The notes under the pieces are model-generated. The model was not told where the DNA came from. It saw only the letters and a program-made list of their open reading frames with translations, and searched no databases. The translations under genes and the position numbers were made by a program. 64,000 bases of DNA, taken from positions 248,001-312,000 of the forward strand of contig JBFWRV010000001.1 of NCBI GenBank assembly GCA_050248715.1, in the 5' to 3' direction. This DNA comes from AWTP1-13 sp050248715. Its GTDB lineage: Bacteria; Pseudomonadota; Alphaproteobacteria; Rhizobiales; Hyphomicrobiaceae. The stretch's first letter is position 1. Each line of letters begins with the position of its first letter. This document shows, in pieces, positions 53,860-63,618 of the stretch.

Positions 53860-56800
53860 ATGTTGTACGGCGCGCGGCGGTCTACCGCCTCGGACGTGGG
53901 CCAGGCTGGAGCCTCGGCGCCCAGCTTTGCGCTGCGCGCCGCCACTCTTTACGGCTGGTTGCGGGTTGTGGCGGCCTTAGGCGCGGCATTCACATGCCGA
54001 CTTGGCTTGCTGGCGCGGCGGCCGGAGGGCAGCAGACCGCAGGTTCATGACCCGATGAAGCTGCTGGGCTGCGTCATTGCAGTCGTGCTCGCCCTGTCGA
54101 TCCCCATCGGATACGGCATCATCGGCTACCTCAAGGAAGGCGACACGCTCACCTACAAGGCGGAACTGACGGCCGCGCGAGCAGCGCAATACATCTACGC
54201 GCCCGAAGCTCCCTGGCGCTACGATACCGACCAGCTGGCTGCCATCAGCGAGATTCGCACCAAGGCCAGCGCCCCCATTATGCAGCGCATTCTCGACCAG
54301 GATGGCGCCGTGATGATGCGCAGAGGCGATCTGCTGGGCTGGCCGACATTCGCTCGCTATTCGCCCGTCATGGCCAGTGGGGCGCAGGTGGGAACGGCCG
54401 AGGTGTCCTCCAGCATGCGCCCGTTGCTGATGGAGGTCGCCTTCGTCGCACTGGGCTCGGTGATATTGGCGGTTGCCGGCTATTTCGCCTTCGTCCGCTT
54501 GCCGCTCGGAGCGCTCGACCGAACGCTTGGCGAGCTCGAGGCGTCGAATGCCAGGTTCAGGCAGCAGAACTCGCTCCTCGACACCGCGCTGGAAACGATG
54601 GCCCAGGGTCTTATCATGTACGATGCCGACGGCCGCGTCGTCATCGCCAACGACCGCTATGCTCAGCTCTGCGGCATAGATCCGGCACAGCTGAAGCCCG
54701 GCATCACCCTTCGCGAAATCGTCGAGCTGCGGATGGCCAATGGCGCCTATCCCGGTCGCACGGCCGACGAAGTCTACGGGAATATTTGGCAGCGGCTCAA
54801 CCGCAACGTCATGACCTCGGTGACCAATCGGATGGCCGATGGCCGAGCCATCATCGCCACTATTCGCCCGCGGGCCGACGGCGGCTGGGTAATCACTCAT
54901 TCGGACGTGAGCGAGCATGAAGCTCTCACGCAGAAGCTCGCGAGCCAGAACGAGCTCCTGATCCAGCGCGAGGAAGAACTCGAGAAGCAGAACACACGCT
55001 TCAATGCGGCGATCAATCACATGTCCCAGGGCATGTGTCTCTTCGATGCCCAGCAGCGCGTCGTGTTCGCCAACCAGCGCTACGCCGAGATCTACGGTCT
55101 GACGCCCGCCCAGATCAAGCCCGGCACGTCGCTGCGCGAAATCCTGAAGGCCCGCGTTGCCAACGGCGCCTACTGCGAGAGCGACATCCGAAAAGTTGTC
55201 GAGGATGGAGTGGCGAGCTTCCAGGAGGAAGTCTCAGAGGTTCTGCGGCTGGCGGACGGCCGCTTCATCTCTGTCCTTCGACGGCCGACTGCAAGCGGCG
55301 GCGTGGTGAGCACCCACGAGGACGTCACCGTGCGCGAACGTTTGGCGGGGCGCCTGTCGGAGCAGAACAACCTGCTGCGGCACCACGAGGAGGAGTTGAA
55401 GGCGCAGAACGTCAGGTTCGATGCGGCCCTGAGCAACATGTCGCATGGCATCTGCATGTTCGACGCCGAGCAGCGCGTGCTGGTCGCCAATGCACGCTAT
55501 GCCGAGATCTACGGTCTGCGACCGGATCAGGTGAAGCCCGGAACTACGCTGCGCCAGATCGTGGAGGCACGTATCGCCAAGGGGTTGTACGCGGGTCCCA
55601 ATCCGGAGGAATACATCAGGGAACGGCTCGCTGCGTTTCACGATGCGTCGGTGGCCGTACATCACCTCAGCGACGGGCGCGCCATTTGTGTCCGCCGCCA
55701 GCCGATGCGCGCAGGCGGGTGGGTTACCACGCACGAGGACATAACGGAACGCGAGAAGCTGAAGGTCCGGCTCGAGCAACAGAACGAGCAGCTCGATGCC
55801 GCCATGAATAACATGGCCCAAGGCCTTGCCATGTACGACGACCAGCAGCGGCTCGTCATCTGCAACAAGCGCTATGCCGAGATGTACGGGCTGACCCGGG
55901 AGCAGGTTCGCCCCGGGACTACCGTGCGGGAAATCCTGCGGCACCGCATGGCCAACGGGTGCTATGTCCCTTCGCAGCCACAACAGCATGCAGACCGTTT
56001 GCTCACGCAGTTCGGGAAAATCGACTCCGAGATCCAAGAGTTGGCCGATGGCCGCAGCATCGTCGTCTCCCATCACCGCACGCCGAACGGTGCTCACGTC
56101 GTCACACACCAGGACATCACCGATCAGCGGCGGTCGGAGGCCAAGATCGTGCATATGGCTTTGCACGATGCGCTGACCGACCTGCCCAACCGCGTCCTGC
56201 TCAACGAGCGCCTTGAAGGTGCCCTCGCCCGCGTCAGGCGCGGCGAGACGCTGGCAGTGCATCTGCTCGACCTGGACCACTTCAAGACCGTGAACGACAC
56301 GCTCGGCCATCCCACCGGCGACAAGCTCCTCAAAATGGTCGCAGCGCGCCTGCGCGCACTTGTGCGCGAAACCGACACCGTTGCCCGCATGGGCGGCGAC
56401 GAGTTCGCAATCCTGCAAGCGGGCATCTCACAGCCCGCGGACGCCACTGCTCTGGCACTGCGCGTGATCCAGTCCGTGAGTGCACCCTACGAGCTCGACG
56501 GCATCCCGGTCGTGATCGGCACCAGCGTGGGCATCGCCGTGGGCCCCGCCGACGGGACCGCGCCCGACCAGCTCATCCGCAACGCCGATCTGGCCCTCTA
56601 CCGCGCCAAGGGCGATGGACGCAGCACATACCGCTTCTTCAGCTCCGAGATGGATGCGCAGATGCAGGTGCGGCGCACCATGGAGCATGACCTGCGCAAA
56701 GCGCTCGCGGCCGGCGAGTTCGAGCTGCATTACCAACCCGTCGTCAATCTCGGCAGCGGCGAGATCAGCGGCGTGGAGGCCCTTATCCGCTGGCGCCACC

Positions 56801-57459
56801 CGCAAAACGGCCTCGTTCCGCCCGCCACTTTCATCCCTGTAGCCGAGGAGATCGGATTCATCATTCAGCTCGGCGAATGGGCGCTGCGTGAGGCCTGCCG
56901 CGCCGCGGCTGCCTGGCCCGAACACGTCAAGATCGCGGTCAATCTGTCGCCCATCCAGTTCCGCAGTCCGGGCTTCGTGAGCATCGTGGTGGGAGCCCTG
57001 GCTGCGTCAGGCCTGAGCGCAGATCGCCTCGAGCTCGAGATCACAGAGGGCATGCTGGTGCAAGACAGCGAGGGAACGCTCGACACGCTCTTTCAGCTGC
57101 GCGGGCTGGGCGTCAGGATCGCGATGGACGATTTCGGCACCGGCTATTCCTCGCTCAGCTACCTGCAAAGCTTCCCCTTCGACAAGATCAAGATCGACCG
57201 CTCGTTCGTGAAAGACATCGCCGAGGGCGCAGGCTCGCTTAATATCGTGCGCGCTGTCGCCGCCATGGCCAACGGCCTCGGCATGACGACGACGGCGGAG
57301 GGCGTCGAAACCAAGGAGCAGCTCGACACCGTCCGAGCCGAAGGATGCACGGAGATGCAAGGCTTCCTGTTCAGCAAGCCGCTACCCATCGACGAGCTGG
57401 AGCGCCTGATTGCGGAAAAATGCGCGCCGCGACCGACCGAGACGGTCTGCGCCGCCTGA
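53860..57459 (+). CDS. membrane PAS(x4)-GGDEF-EAL sensor protein
   Basis: 1199-aa c-di-GMP enzyme. A short cytoplasmic N-terminus is followed by two helices (about 66-90 and 190-215) enclosing a periplasmic sensor loop. Four related PAS domains begin near residues 240, 380, 520 and 645, each with a (S/A)QG or SHG and NxRYAEIYG-type block. GGDEF near residue 845 is intact with I-site RETD five residues before; EAL has EALIRWRHP, ITEGMLV, MDDFGTGYSSL and EGVET, so both activities are possible. ATG 53860 (GGGAG site) is preferred; the frame is open to 53668. Confidence 0.88.
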   Translation: MLYGARRSTASDVGQAGASAPSFALRAATLYGWLRVVAALGAAFTCRLGLLARRPEGSRPQVHDPMKLLGCVIAVVLALSIPIGYGIIGYLKEGDTLTYKAELTAARAAQYIYAPEAPWRYDTDQLAAISEIRTKASAPIMQRILDQDGAVMMRRGDLLGWPTFARYSPVMASGAQVGTAEVSSSMRPLLMEVAFVALGSVILAVAGYFAFVRLPLGALDRTLGELEASNARFRQQNSLLDTALETMAQGLIMYDADGRVVIANDRYAQLCGIDPAQLKPGITLREIVELRMANGAYPGRTADEVYGNIWQRLNRNVMTSVTNRMADGRAIIATIRPRADGGWVITHSDVSEHEALTQKLASQNELLIQREEELEKQNTRFNAAINHMSQGMCLFDAQQRVVFANQRYAEIYGLTPAQIKPGTSLREILKARVANGAYCESDIRKVVEDGVASFQEEVSEVLRLADGRFISVLRRPTASGGVVSTHEDVTVRERLAGRLSEQNNLLRHHEEELKAQNVRFDAALSNMSHGICMFDAEQRVLVANARYAEIYGLRPDQVKPGTTLRQIVEARIAKGLYAGPNPEEYIRERLAAFHDASVAVHHLSDGRAICVRRQPMRAGGWVTTHEDITEREKLKVRLEQQNEQLDAAMNNMAQGLAMYDDQQRLVICNKRYAEMYGLTREQVRPGTTVREILRHRMANGCYVPSQPQQHADRLLTQFGKIDSEIQELADGRSIVVSHHRTPNGAHVVTHQDITDQRRSEAKIVHMALHDALTDLPNRVLLNERLEGALARVRRGETLAVHLLDLDHFKTVNDTLGHPTGDKLLKMVAARLRALVRETDTVARMGGDEFAILQAGISQPADATALALRVIQSVSAPYELDGIPVVIGTSVGIAVGPADGTAPDQLIRNADLALYRAKGDGRSTYRFFSSEMDAQMQVRRTMEHDLRKALAAGEFELHYQPVVNLGSGEISGVEALIRWRHPQNGLVPPATFIPVAEEIGFIIQLGEWALREACRAAAAWPEHVKIAVNLSPIQFRSPGFVSIVVGALAASGLSADRLELEITEGMLVQDSEGTLDTLFQLRGLGVRIAMDDFGTGYSSLSYLQSFPFDKIKIDRSFVKDIAEGAGSLNIVRAVAAMANGLGMTTTAEGVETKEQLDTVRAEGCTEMQGFLFSKPLPIDELERLIAEKCAPRPTETVCAA

Positions 57460-57475
57460 GGGATCAGCCGCCGCC

Positions 57476-57763
57476 TCAAGCCGTAAGGTGCTCCGCGGTC
57501 TCGTAGATGTCGGTCCGCGGCGCACCGCTCAGCAGGCCGGCCAGATCGCCCCAAAGCGCCTGGATCCTCGCGACGGCCCGGTCGGCCGCCTCCTTGCTCT
57601 CGTAGAGCGCCACAACCACGCCCTGCCCGTCGCTTCGCCAAGCGGCATAGATGTCGACGACGCCAGGCAGCTTCTTGGCACGCGGGGCCATCTCCGCAAC
57701 CTTGGTCGGCAGCTCCGCGAGCCGCGAAGGGTCAACCTTGAAGGTCGTCACGCGGGCGTACAT
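57476..57763 (-). CDS. ABM-fold small protein (antibiotic biosynthesis monooxygenase-like)
   Basis: 95-aa dimeric alpha+beta-barrel protein: MYARVTTFKVDPSRL, GVVDIYAAWRSDGQGVVVALYESKEAADRA trimmed, and a short C-terminus. AAGGAG before ATG 57763 makes the start firm; the longer frame is discarded. The fold includes monooxygenases, haem-degrading enzymes and ligand sensors; no function assigned. Convergent with the GGDEF-EAL gene. Confidence 0.78.
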   Translation of the reverse strand: MYARVTTFKVDPSRLAELPTKVAEMAPRAKKLPGVVDIYAAWRSDGQGVVVALYESKEAADRAVARIQALWGDLAGLLSGAPRTDIYETAEHLTA

Positions 57764-57974
57764 TGAGCTTCTCCTTCGCGACCGGACCAGCCCTCTCGCC
57801 CTGCGCGCCCCAAACTCAGCGCCACGTCGAGACGAGTGGTCCACCCCCTGGCTCTGGCCCGGGATTTCCAGCCCTGCATAGATCGCATCCCACGTCGTAC
57901 CGAGGCAAGCGGCCCCAACCCAACCCGTTTGTGGAATTGTGCTGCCAGTCTCGTGTAGGGTGCGGCCGAAACAC

Positions 57975-59489
57975 ATGGGAGCGAACAAGATCATGCTGCC
58001 GACCTCTGCGGATGTTGTGATCGTCGGTGGCGGCAACGCCGCCCTGTGTGCGGCGCTCGCCGCAGCGGAGCACGGCGCGTCGATACTGGTTCTGGAGCGG
58101 GCTTCGGAGGACGAATCGGGCGGCAACAGCCGTTTCACAGCAGGGGCCATGCGTTGCGTCTACGACGGCGTCGAGGACCTCAGGGCGCTGATGCCGGATC
58201 TTACCGAGCAGGAGGTCGCGCAGACCGATTTCGGGACCTATACCGAGGACCAGTTCTTCGATGACATGTATCGCGTCACTGAGTATCGCACCGATCCGGA
58301 ACTGACGGAGATCCTGGTCAAGAGGAGCCGCGAGACGCTGCGCTGGATGCGCAGCAAGGGTGTGCGCTTTGCCCCCATCTGGGGCCGGCAGGCCTTCAAG
58401 GTAGACGGCAGGTTCAAGTTCTGGGGCGGGCTCACGATCGAAAGCCACGGCGGAGGGCCGGGCCTCGTCGCCTCACTCACGGCGGCGGCCAGGAAGAACG
58501 GCATAACGATCGTGTACGACGCCAGGGCCGTTGGCCTCATCACCGACGACGACGGAGTGCAGGGCGTGCGCGTACGGCATGGCGGCAAAACCGGCTCGGT
58601 GACGACCCGCAACGTGGTCCTGGCTGCCGGCGGCTTCCAGGCCAACGCGGAATGGCGCACGCGCTACATGGGTCCGGGCTGGGAGCTCGCCAAGGTGCGC
58701 GGCACCCGCTTCAACACGGGCGACGGCATAAAAATGGCGCTCGAGGCCAACGCCATGCCCACGGGCAATTGGTCGGGTGGCCATGCGGTTGCCTGGGACC
58801 GCAACGCGCCGGAGTTCGGCGACCTGTCGGTCGGCGACAACTTCCAGAAACACAACTATCCCTTCAGCCTCATGATCAACGCCAACGGCGAGCGCTTCGT
58901 CGACGAGGGCGCGGACTTCCGCAACTACACCTACGCCAAATACGGCCGCGTGATCCTGATGCAGCCTGGCCAGTTCTGCTGGCAGGTGTTCGACAAGAAG
59001 GTGTTGCACCTTTTGCGCGACGAATACCGCATCAAGCGCATCACCAAAGTGTCGGCAAATACGATCGAGGAACTTTGCGACAAGCTCGAAGGCGTCAATG
59101 CCGCCAGGGCGCTGGAGACCATCAAGACGTTCAATGCGGCGGTGAAACGCGAGGTGCCGTTCAATCCCAACATCAAGGATGGGCGCTGCACGGTCGGGCT
59201 GCCCGTCCCCAAGTCCAACTGGGCGGTGACCATCGAGGAGCCGCCGTTCGAGGCCTACGCCGTGACCTGCGGGCTGACCTTCACCTTCGGTGGCGTCAAG
59301 ATCGATACCAATGCTCGCGTGATCGACACGGACGGGCTGCCGATCCCTGGCCTCTACGCGGCTGGCGAAATGGTGGGCGGCATCTTCTACTTCAACTATC
59401 CCGGCGGAACCGGGCTCACCAACGGCGCCGTGTTCGGGCGCATTGCCGGCAACTCGGCAGGCGCCCGGGCGCGCGGCAGCAACGCCTGA
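57975..59489 (+). CDS. tcuA: FAD-dependent tricarballylate dehydrogenase-like protein TcuA
   Basis: 504-aa fumarate-reductase/succinate-dehydrogenase-type flavoprotein. VVIVGGGNAALCAALAAAEH is the TcuA form of the FAD motif, then RFTAGAMRC and, at the end, YAAGEMVGGIFYFNYPGGTGLTNGAVFGR. Catalytic residues of the family lie in RTRYMGPGW and the C-terminal block. TcuA oxidises tricarballylate to cis-aconitate. tcuB and tcuC are absent nearby; the Tct transporter at 12-15 kb could feed the same pathway. ATG 57993 is an alternative start. Confidence 0.85.
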   Translation: MGANKIMLPTSADVVIVGGGNAALCAALAAAEHGASILVLERASEDESGGNSRFTAGAMRCVYDGVEDLRALMPDLTEQEVAQTDFGTYTEDQFFDDMYRVTEYRTDPELTEILVKRSRETLRWMRSKGVRFAPIWGRQAFKVDGRFKFWGGLTIESHGGGPGLVASLTAAARKNGITIVYDARAVGLITDDDGVQGVRVRHGGKTGSVTTRNVVLAAGGFQANAEWRTRYMGPGWELAKVRGTRFNTGDGIKMALEANAMPTGNWSGGHAVAWDRNAPEFGDLSVGDNFQKHNYPFSLMINANGERFVDEGADFRNYTYAKYGRVILMQPGQFCWQVFDKKVLHLLRDEYRIKRITKVSANTIEELCDKLEGVNAARALETIKTFNAAVKREVPFNPNIKDGRCTVGLPVPKSNWAVTIEEPPFEAYAVTCGLTFTFGGVKIDTNARVIDTDGLPIPGLYAAGEMVGGIFYFNYPGGTGLTNGAVFGRIAGNSAGARARGSNA

Positions 59490-59537
59490 TAGATACCAAG
59501 CAGGGGGAACAGCCCGGCAGGATGGATCGTCGATCCC

Positions 59538-60386
59538 TCAGGGGCCTTCCGCCAGCTTGTTGGCCATCACCGCAATGGTGCGCTGATAGACCTCGGCGCG
59601 ATTCCAATCCCTGATGACGCCGAAGTTGGCGGTACCGGGATCCCAAGGCTGCTTTGCCTGCCAGCCATGGCCCTGGAGGAAGTTGGCGGTGGACGCCAGC
59701 ATGTCGGGAACGCTGCGCTCGAGGTCGCGGCGGCCGTCGCCGTCGAAATCGACGGCGTACTTGAAGTAGCCCGACGGCAGGAACTGGGTGTGGCCGATCT
59801 CGCCCGCCCAGCCGCCGCGCATCTGCGCCGGTGTGAGGTCGCCGCGCTGGATGATGCGCAGGGAGTCCAGTAGGTGGCCGGTGAAAAACGCGGAGCGGCG
59901 GCAGTCGTAGGCAAGAGTCGCCAGCGAACGCACGACGTAAAACTTGCCGCTGCTGTCGGCGCCGTAGTTGGTCTCCAGGCCCCAGATGGCGATCAGGATC
60001 GGCGCCGGCACGCCGAAACGCTGCTCGATGCGCTCCAGCGTCGCGCGATGCGTACGCATAAGATTACGCCCGCGATTGAGGAGGGCGCTGCCCACGCGGC
60101 GGGCATAGAATTCCTCGAAGCTTAGCTTGAAGGAGCGCTGCGAGCGATCGAGGCGCACCACGGTCGGATCGTAAGTCACGCCGGCGAGGCCAGCCTGGAT
60201 AGCCTCGGGTGAAATGCCCTGGGACGCGGCCGTGCGCTTGAAGCGCTGCAACCAGGCATCGAACCCGGCGCCATCGTTGCCGCAATCCTGGGCGGCGACC
60301 GGGGAAGCCAGCGCAGTCAGCAACAGGAGGGCAGCCACTCCCGTCTTCATCCGTCTCGATCGAGCGCTCGCGCGGCATGCCCGCAT
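59538..60386 (-). CDS. lytic murein transglycosylase, MltB/SLT_2 type
   Basis: 282-aa exported peptidoglycan lyase. A basic n-region (RACRASARSRRMKTG) and hydrophobic core form a signal peptide ending near PVAAQ; no lipobox Cys follows, so it is soluble or periplasmic. The catalytic Glu is in IWGLETNYGADS, with GEIGHTQFLPSGY and AVDFDGDGRRDL as MltB features. The start at 60386 has an AGGGAG site. An ATG at 60350 would shorten the n-region. Downstream of glpK by 172 bp. Confidence 0.9.
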   Translation of the reverse strand: MRACRASARSRRMKTGVAALLLLTALASPVAAQDCGNDGAGFDAWLQRFKRTAASQGISPEAIQAGLAGVTYDPTVVRLDRSQRSFKLSFEEFYARRVGSALLNRGRNLMRTHRATLERIEQRFGVPAPILIAIWGLETNYGADSSGKFYVVRSLATLAYDCRRSAFFTGHLLDSLRIIQRGDLTPAQMRGGWAGEIGHTQFLPSGYFKYAVDFDGDGRRDLERSVPDMLASTANFLQGHGWQAKQPWDPGTANFGVIRDWNRAEVYQRTIAVMANKLAEGP

Positions 60387-60558
60387 TGCCAAGTTCTCCC
60401 TAATTCGCGTTTGCAAACGATGTGGCCTGAGTGTGCTATTGCACAGGTCGAACGGAAGCAAGCCGGGGCATGTTGGCGCGCCAATCCGCGTCGGCGTTGC
60501 AAAAAATGCGCCGCGCCTGCCCGGCTCCTTCCGTCCTGTCGGCTGATCCTGGAACATT

Positions 60559-62067
60559 TCACGCGCCGGCCGCGTGGCCGAGCACGGCCCGCACGGCCCG
60601 CTGCCAGCCCGCGTACTTGCGCTCGCGCTCGGCCGCCGGAAGAACCGGCTTGAAGCCGCGATCGAGCTTCCAGAGGCTCCCGAAGCCCTTGGCGTCCGGC
60701 CACACGCCCGCCTTATGGCCCGCGAGCCAGGCCGCACCCAGCGCGGTGGTCTCCCCGATCGTCGGCCGCTCGACCGGCGCATCGAGGATGTCGGCCAGGA
60801 ACTGCATAGTCCAGTCGCTCGCCGCCATCCCACCGTCGACTCGGAGAACAGGACAGGTTTCATCCGTCGCCCAATCGCGATGCATGGCCTCCAGCAGGTC
60901 GCGCGTCTGGTAGCAGACAGCCTCGAGGGCGGCGCGGGCAATTTCGGCCGGCCCGGTCGCACGCGTGAGGCCGAACAGTGCGCCCCGCGCCTCAGGCTGC
61001 CAGTAGGGAGCGCCGAGGCCCACGAACGCCGGCACGAGATAGACGTCCTGGCCGGGGTCGGCCCCGGCGGCGAGCGCCCCGCTCTCCGGTGCTGACGCGA
61101 TCACCTTGAGGCCGTCGCGTAGCCACTGCACGGCGGCGCCAGCGATGAAGATGGCGCCCTCGAGCGCGTAGGTGCGGCGGCCGTCGAGCTGATACGCGAC
61201 GGTGGTCAGCAGGCGGTTGTGCGAGACGACGGGGCTCGCACCGGTGTTGAGCAGCACGAAGCAGCCGGTGCCGTAGGTAGCCTTGACCATGCCGCGCGCG
61301 AAGCAGGCCTGGCCGATGGTGGCGGCCTGCTGATCCCCCGCCACGCCCAGGATGGGAACCGCGGCGCCGAGGATTGATGGCTCGGTCATGCCGTACGCGG
61401 CATTGCAGTCGCGCACCTCCGGCAGGATCGAGCGCGGCACGTTGAAGAGCTTCAGCAGGTCGTCGTCGAACGCGCCCTTGGCGATATCGTAGAGCAGCGT
61501 GCGCGAGGCGTTGGTGGCATCGGTAGCGTGCACCCTGCCGCCGGTCAGCCGCCAGAGCAGGAACGTATCGATGGTGCCGAAAGCGAGGTGACCAGCGGCC
61601 GCCAGAGCGCGGGCGCCTTCCACGTTGTCGAGCAGCCAGGCGATCTTGGTGGCGGAGAAATAAGGGTCGAGCAGCAGCCCGGTCTTGGCGGTCACCGCAG
61701 GTTCGGCGCCGTCGGCCTGAAGCTTGCGGCAGGCGTCGGCCGTCCGCCGGTCCTGCCAGACGATGGCGCGATGGATCGGCTGGCTGGTGCGCCGGTCCCA
61801 CAGCACGCAGGTCTCGCGCTGATTGGTGATACCGATTGCGGCGATGTCGCCCCCACCGAGCCCGGCGGAGGCGAGCGCCTGGCGCGCGGTCTCGACGCTG
61901 GTGCGCCAGATGTCCTCCGGGTCGTGCTCCACCCAGCCGGACGCCGGGTAGAGCTGAGCAAACTCGCGCTGGGCCGATCCAAGTATGCCCAGATCCGCGC
62001 CGAAGACGATGGCACGGCTGGAGGTCGTGCCTTGATCCATAGCCAGAATTTCGCCGGCTCTCGCCAT
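60559..62067 (-). CDS. glpK: glycerol kinase
   Basis: 502-aa FGGY-family kinase, forming sn-glycerol 3-phosphate. The N-terminus ILAMDQGTTSSRAIVF binds phosphate, GVTNQRE-like IGITNQRETCVLWDRRT contacts glycerol, ATYGTGCFVLLNTG and VDGGMAASDWTMQF complete the ATP site. Length is standard. Divergent from ugpB, which imports glycerol 3-phosphate, so the two units feed the same pool. Confidence 0.95.
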   Translation of the reverse strand: MARAGEILAMDQGTTSSRAIVFGADLGILGSAQREFAQLYPASGWVEHDPEDIWRTSVETARQALASAGLGGGDIAAIGITNQRETCVLWDRRTSQPIHRAIVWQDRRTADACRKLQADGAEPAVTAKTGLLLDPYFSATKIAWLLDNVEGARALAAAGHLAFGTIDTFLLWRLTGGRVHATDATNASRTLLYDIAKGAFDDDLLKLFNVPRSILPEVRDCNAAYGMTEPSILGAAVPILGVAGDQQAATIGQACFARGMVKATYGTGCFVLLNTGASPVVSHNRLLTTVAYQLDGRRTYALEGAIFIAGAAVQWLRDGLKVIASAPESGALAAGADPGQDVYLVPAFVGLGAPYWQPEARGALFGLTRATGPAEIARAALEAVCYQTRDLLEAMHRDWATDETCPVLRVDGGMAASDWTMQFLADILDAPVERPTIGETTALGAAWLAGHKAGVWPDAKGFGSLWKLDRGFKPVLPAAERERKYAGWQRAVRAVLGHAAGA

Positions 62068-62204
62068 GTGTCGCTCCTAACGAGGCCGGCACCGTCCCGA
62101 CCCTCCCGGGCAGCGAGAGGGTAGGCGGTCGGACGGCACCGCGGCAAGATCGTCGCCCTTCCAAGCTACGGGGTTGTTGGGCTACGTTCCCGGCATGGTA
62201 CGGC

Positions 62205-62222
62205 CTGACACGTCATTGTCAT
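62205..62222 (+). promoter_or_regulatory. Pho box upstream of ugpB
   Basis: CTGACAC-GTCA-TTGTCAT: two 7-bp half-sites with a 4-bp spacer, matching the PhoB consensus CTGTCAT-n4-CTGTCAC/T at five or six of seven positions in each. It lies 60 bp before the ugpB start, as in PhoB-activated ugp operons. Confidence 0.7.
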
Positions 62223-62282
62223 GGGGAAGCTGCAAGAAGCGACCGCCAGAAGGCTTCAGCTCCCATCTTGGAGGAGACTTTA

Positions 62283-63605
62283 ATGAAACGGCACACGATC
62301 CCGGGCTGGCTCGCCGCCGGCGCGATGCTCCTTGGCGCAGGCAATGCTGCGGCCCAGACGGAGGTCCAGTGGTGGCACGCGATGACGGGTGGCAACAACG
62401 ATCTGATCGTCAAGCTCGCCAACGATTTCAATGCGAGCCAGAAGGACTACAAGGTCGTACCGAGCTACAAGGGCAGCTACCCCGACACGATGAATGCCGG
62501 TATTGCCGCGTTCCGCGCGGGCCAGGCGCCTCACATAATGCAGGTGTTCGAGGTCGGCACGGCGACCATGATGGCCGCCACGGGAGCCGTGAAGCCCGTG
62601 CACGTCCTGATGAAAGAGGCGGGCGAGGCTTTCGATCCGAAAGCCTACCTTTCCGGCATCACCGGCTACTACTCGACGACGAAGGGGGAGATGCTGTCGT
62701 TTCCCTTCAACTCGTCCAGCACCGTGATGTGGTATAACAAGGACGCATTGAAGAAGGCGGGGCTCGACCCCAACAAGCCACCGAAGACCTGGCCGGAAGT
62801 CTTCGAGGCAGCCAAAAAGCTGAAGGCTGCCGGCCATGCTAACTGCGGCTTCGGCAATGCCTGGGTGACCTGGGTCAACCTCGAGCAGCTGTCTGCCTGG
62901 CACAATCTGCCGCTCGCCACAAAGGCGAACGGCATGGATGGGTTCGACACCGAGCTCAAGTTCAACAGCCCGCTGCAAGTCAAGCACCTCGAGACCCTGG
63001 TGGAGCTGCAGAAGGACAAGACATACGACTACTCGGGCCGCACGAACACCGGGGAGGGCCGCTTCACCTCGGGAGAGTGCGCGATCTTCCTGACGTCGTC
63101 GGCCTTCTTCGGCAACATCAGAGCCAATGCGAAGTTCGAGTTCGGTGCGGCGCCGATGCCCTATTACCCGGATGTGGAGGGCGCGCCGCAGAACTCAATC
63201 ATCGGCGGAGCCTCCCTCTGGGTGATGGGCGGCAGGAGCGCGCAGGAATACAAGGGCGTCGCCAAGTTCTTCGCCTTCCTGTCCGATACCGACCGCCAGG
63301 TGGAGATCCACAAGAAGTCGGGCTATCTGCCGATCACCAAGGCGGCGTACGAGAAGACCAAGGCGTCGGGCTACTACGCCGAAGCCCCGTATCTCGAGAC
63401 GCCGCTGCTCGAGCTGACCAACAAGGAACCGACCGAGAACTCCCGTGGACTGCGCCTCGGCAACATGGTGCAGCTGCGCGAAGTCTGGGCCGAAGAGATC
63501 GAGGCTGCTCTGTCCGGGAAGAAGACCGCCAAGCAGGCGCTCGATGACGCGGTGAACCGAGGCAACTCCATGCTGCGTCAGTTCGAGCGCACCGTGTCTC
63601 GGTAG
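62283..63605 (+). CDS. ugpB: sn-glycerol-3-phosphate ABC transporter substrate-binding protein
   Basis: 440-aa periplasmic receptor with signal peptide MKRHTIPGWLAAGAM...NAAAQ. UgpB traits are EVQWWHAMTGGNNDLI, YKGSYPDTMNAGIAAFRAG, PFNSSSTVMWYNKDAL, and the C-terminal TENSRGLRLGNMVQLREVW. It binds G3P or glycerophosphodiesters; the same group has the Trp/Tyr/Ser pattern seen here. GGAGG upstream of ATG 62283. Under the Pho box, thus a phosphate-starvation gene. Confidence 0.94.
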   Translation: MKRHTIPGWLAAGAMLLGAGNAAAQTEVQWWHAMTGGNNDLIVKLANDFNASQKDYKVVPSYKGSYPDTMNAGIAAFRAGQAPHIMQVFEVGTATMMAATGAVKPVHVLMKEAGEAFDPKAYLSGITGYYSTTKGEMLSFPFNSSSTVMWYNKDALKKAGLDPNKPPKTWPEVFEAAKKLKAAGHANCGFGNAWVTWVNLEQLSAWHNLPLATKANGMDGFDTELKFNSPLQVKHLETLVELQKDKTYDYSGRTNTGEGRFTSGECAIFLTSSAFFGNIRANAKFEFGAAPMPYYPDVEGAPQNSIIGGASLWVMGGRSAQEYKGVAKFFAFLSDTDRQVEIHKKSGYLPITKAAYEKTKASGYYAEAPYLETPLLELTNKEPTENSRGLRLGNMVQLREVWAEEIEAALSGKKTAKQALDDAVNRGNSMLRQFERTVSR

Positions 63606-63618
63606 AGCGCGGCAGTTC

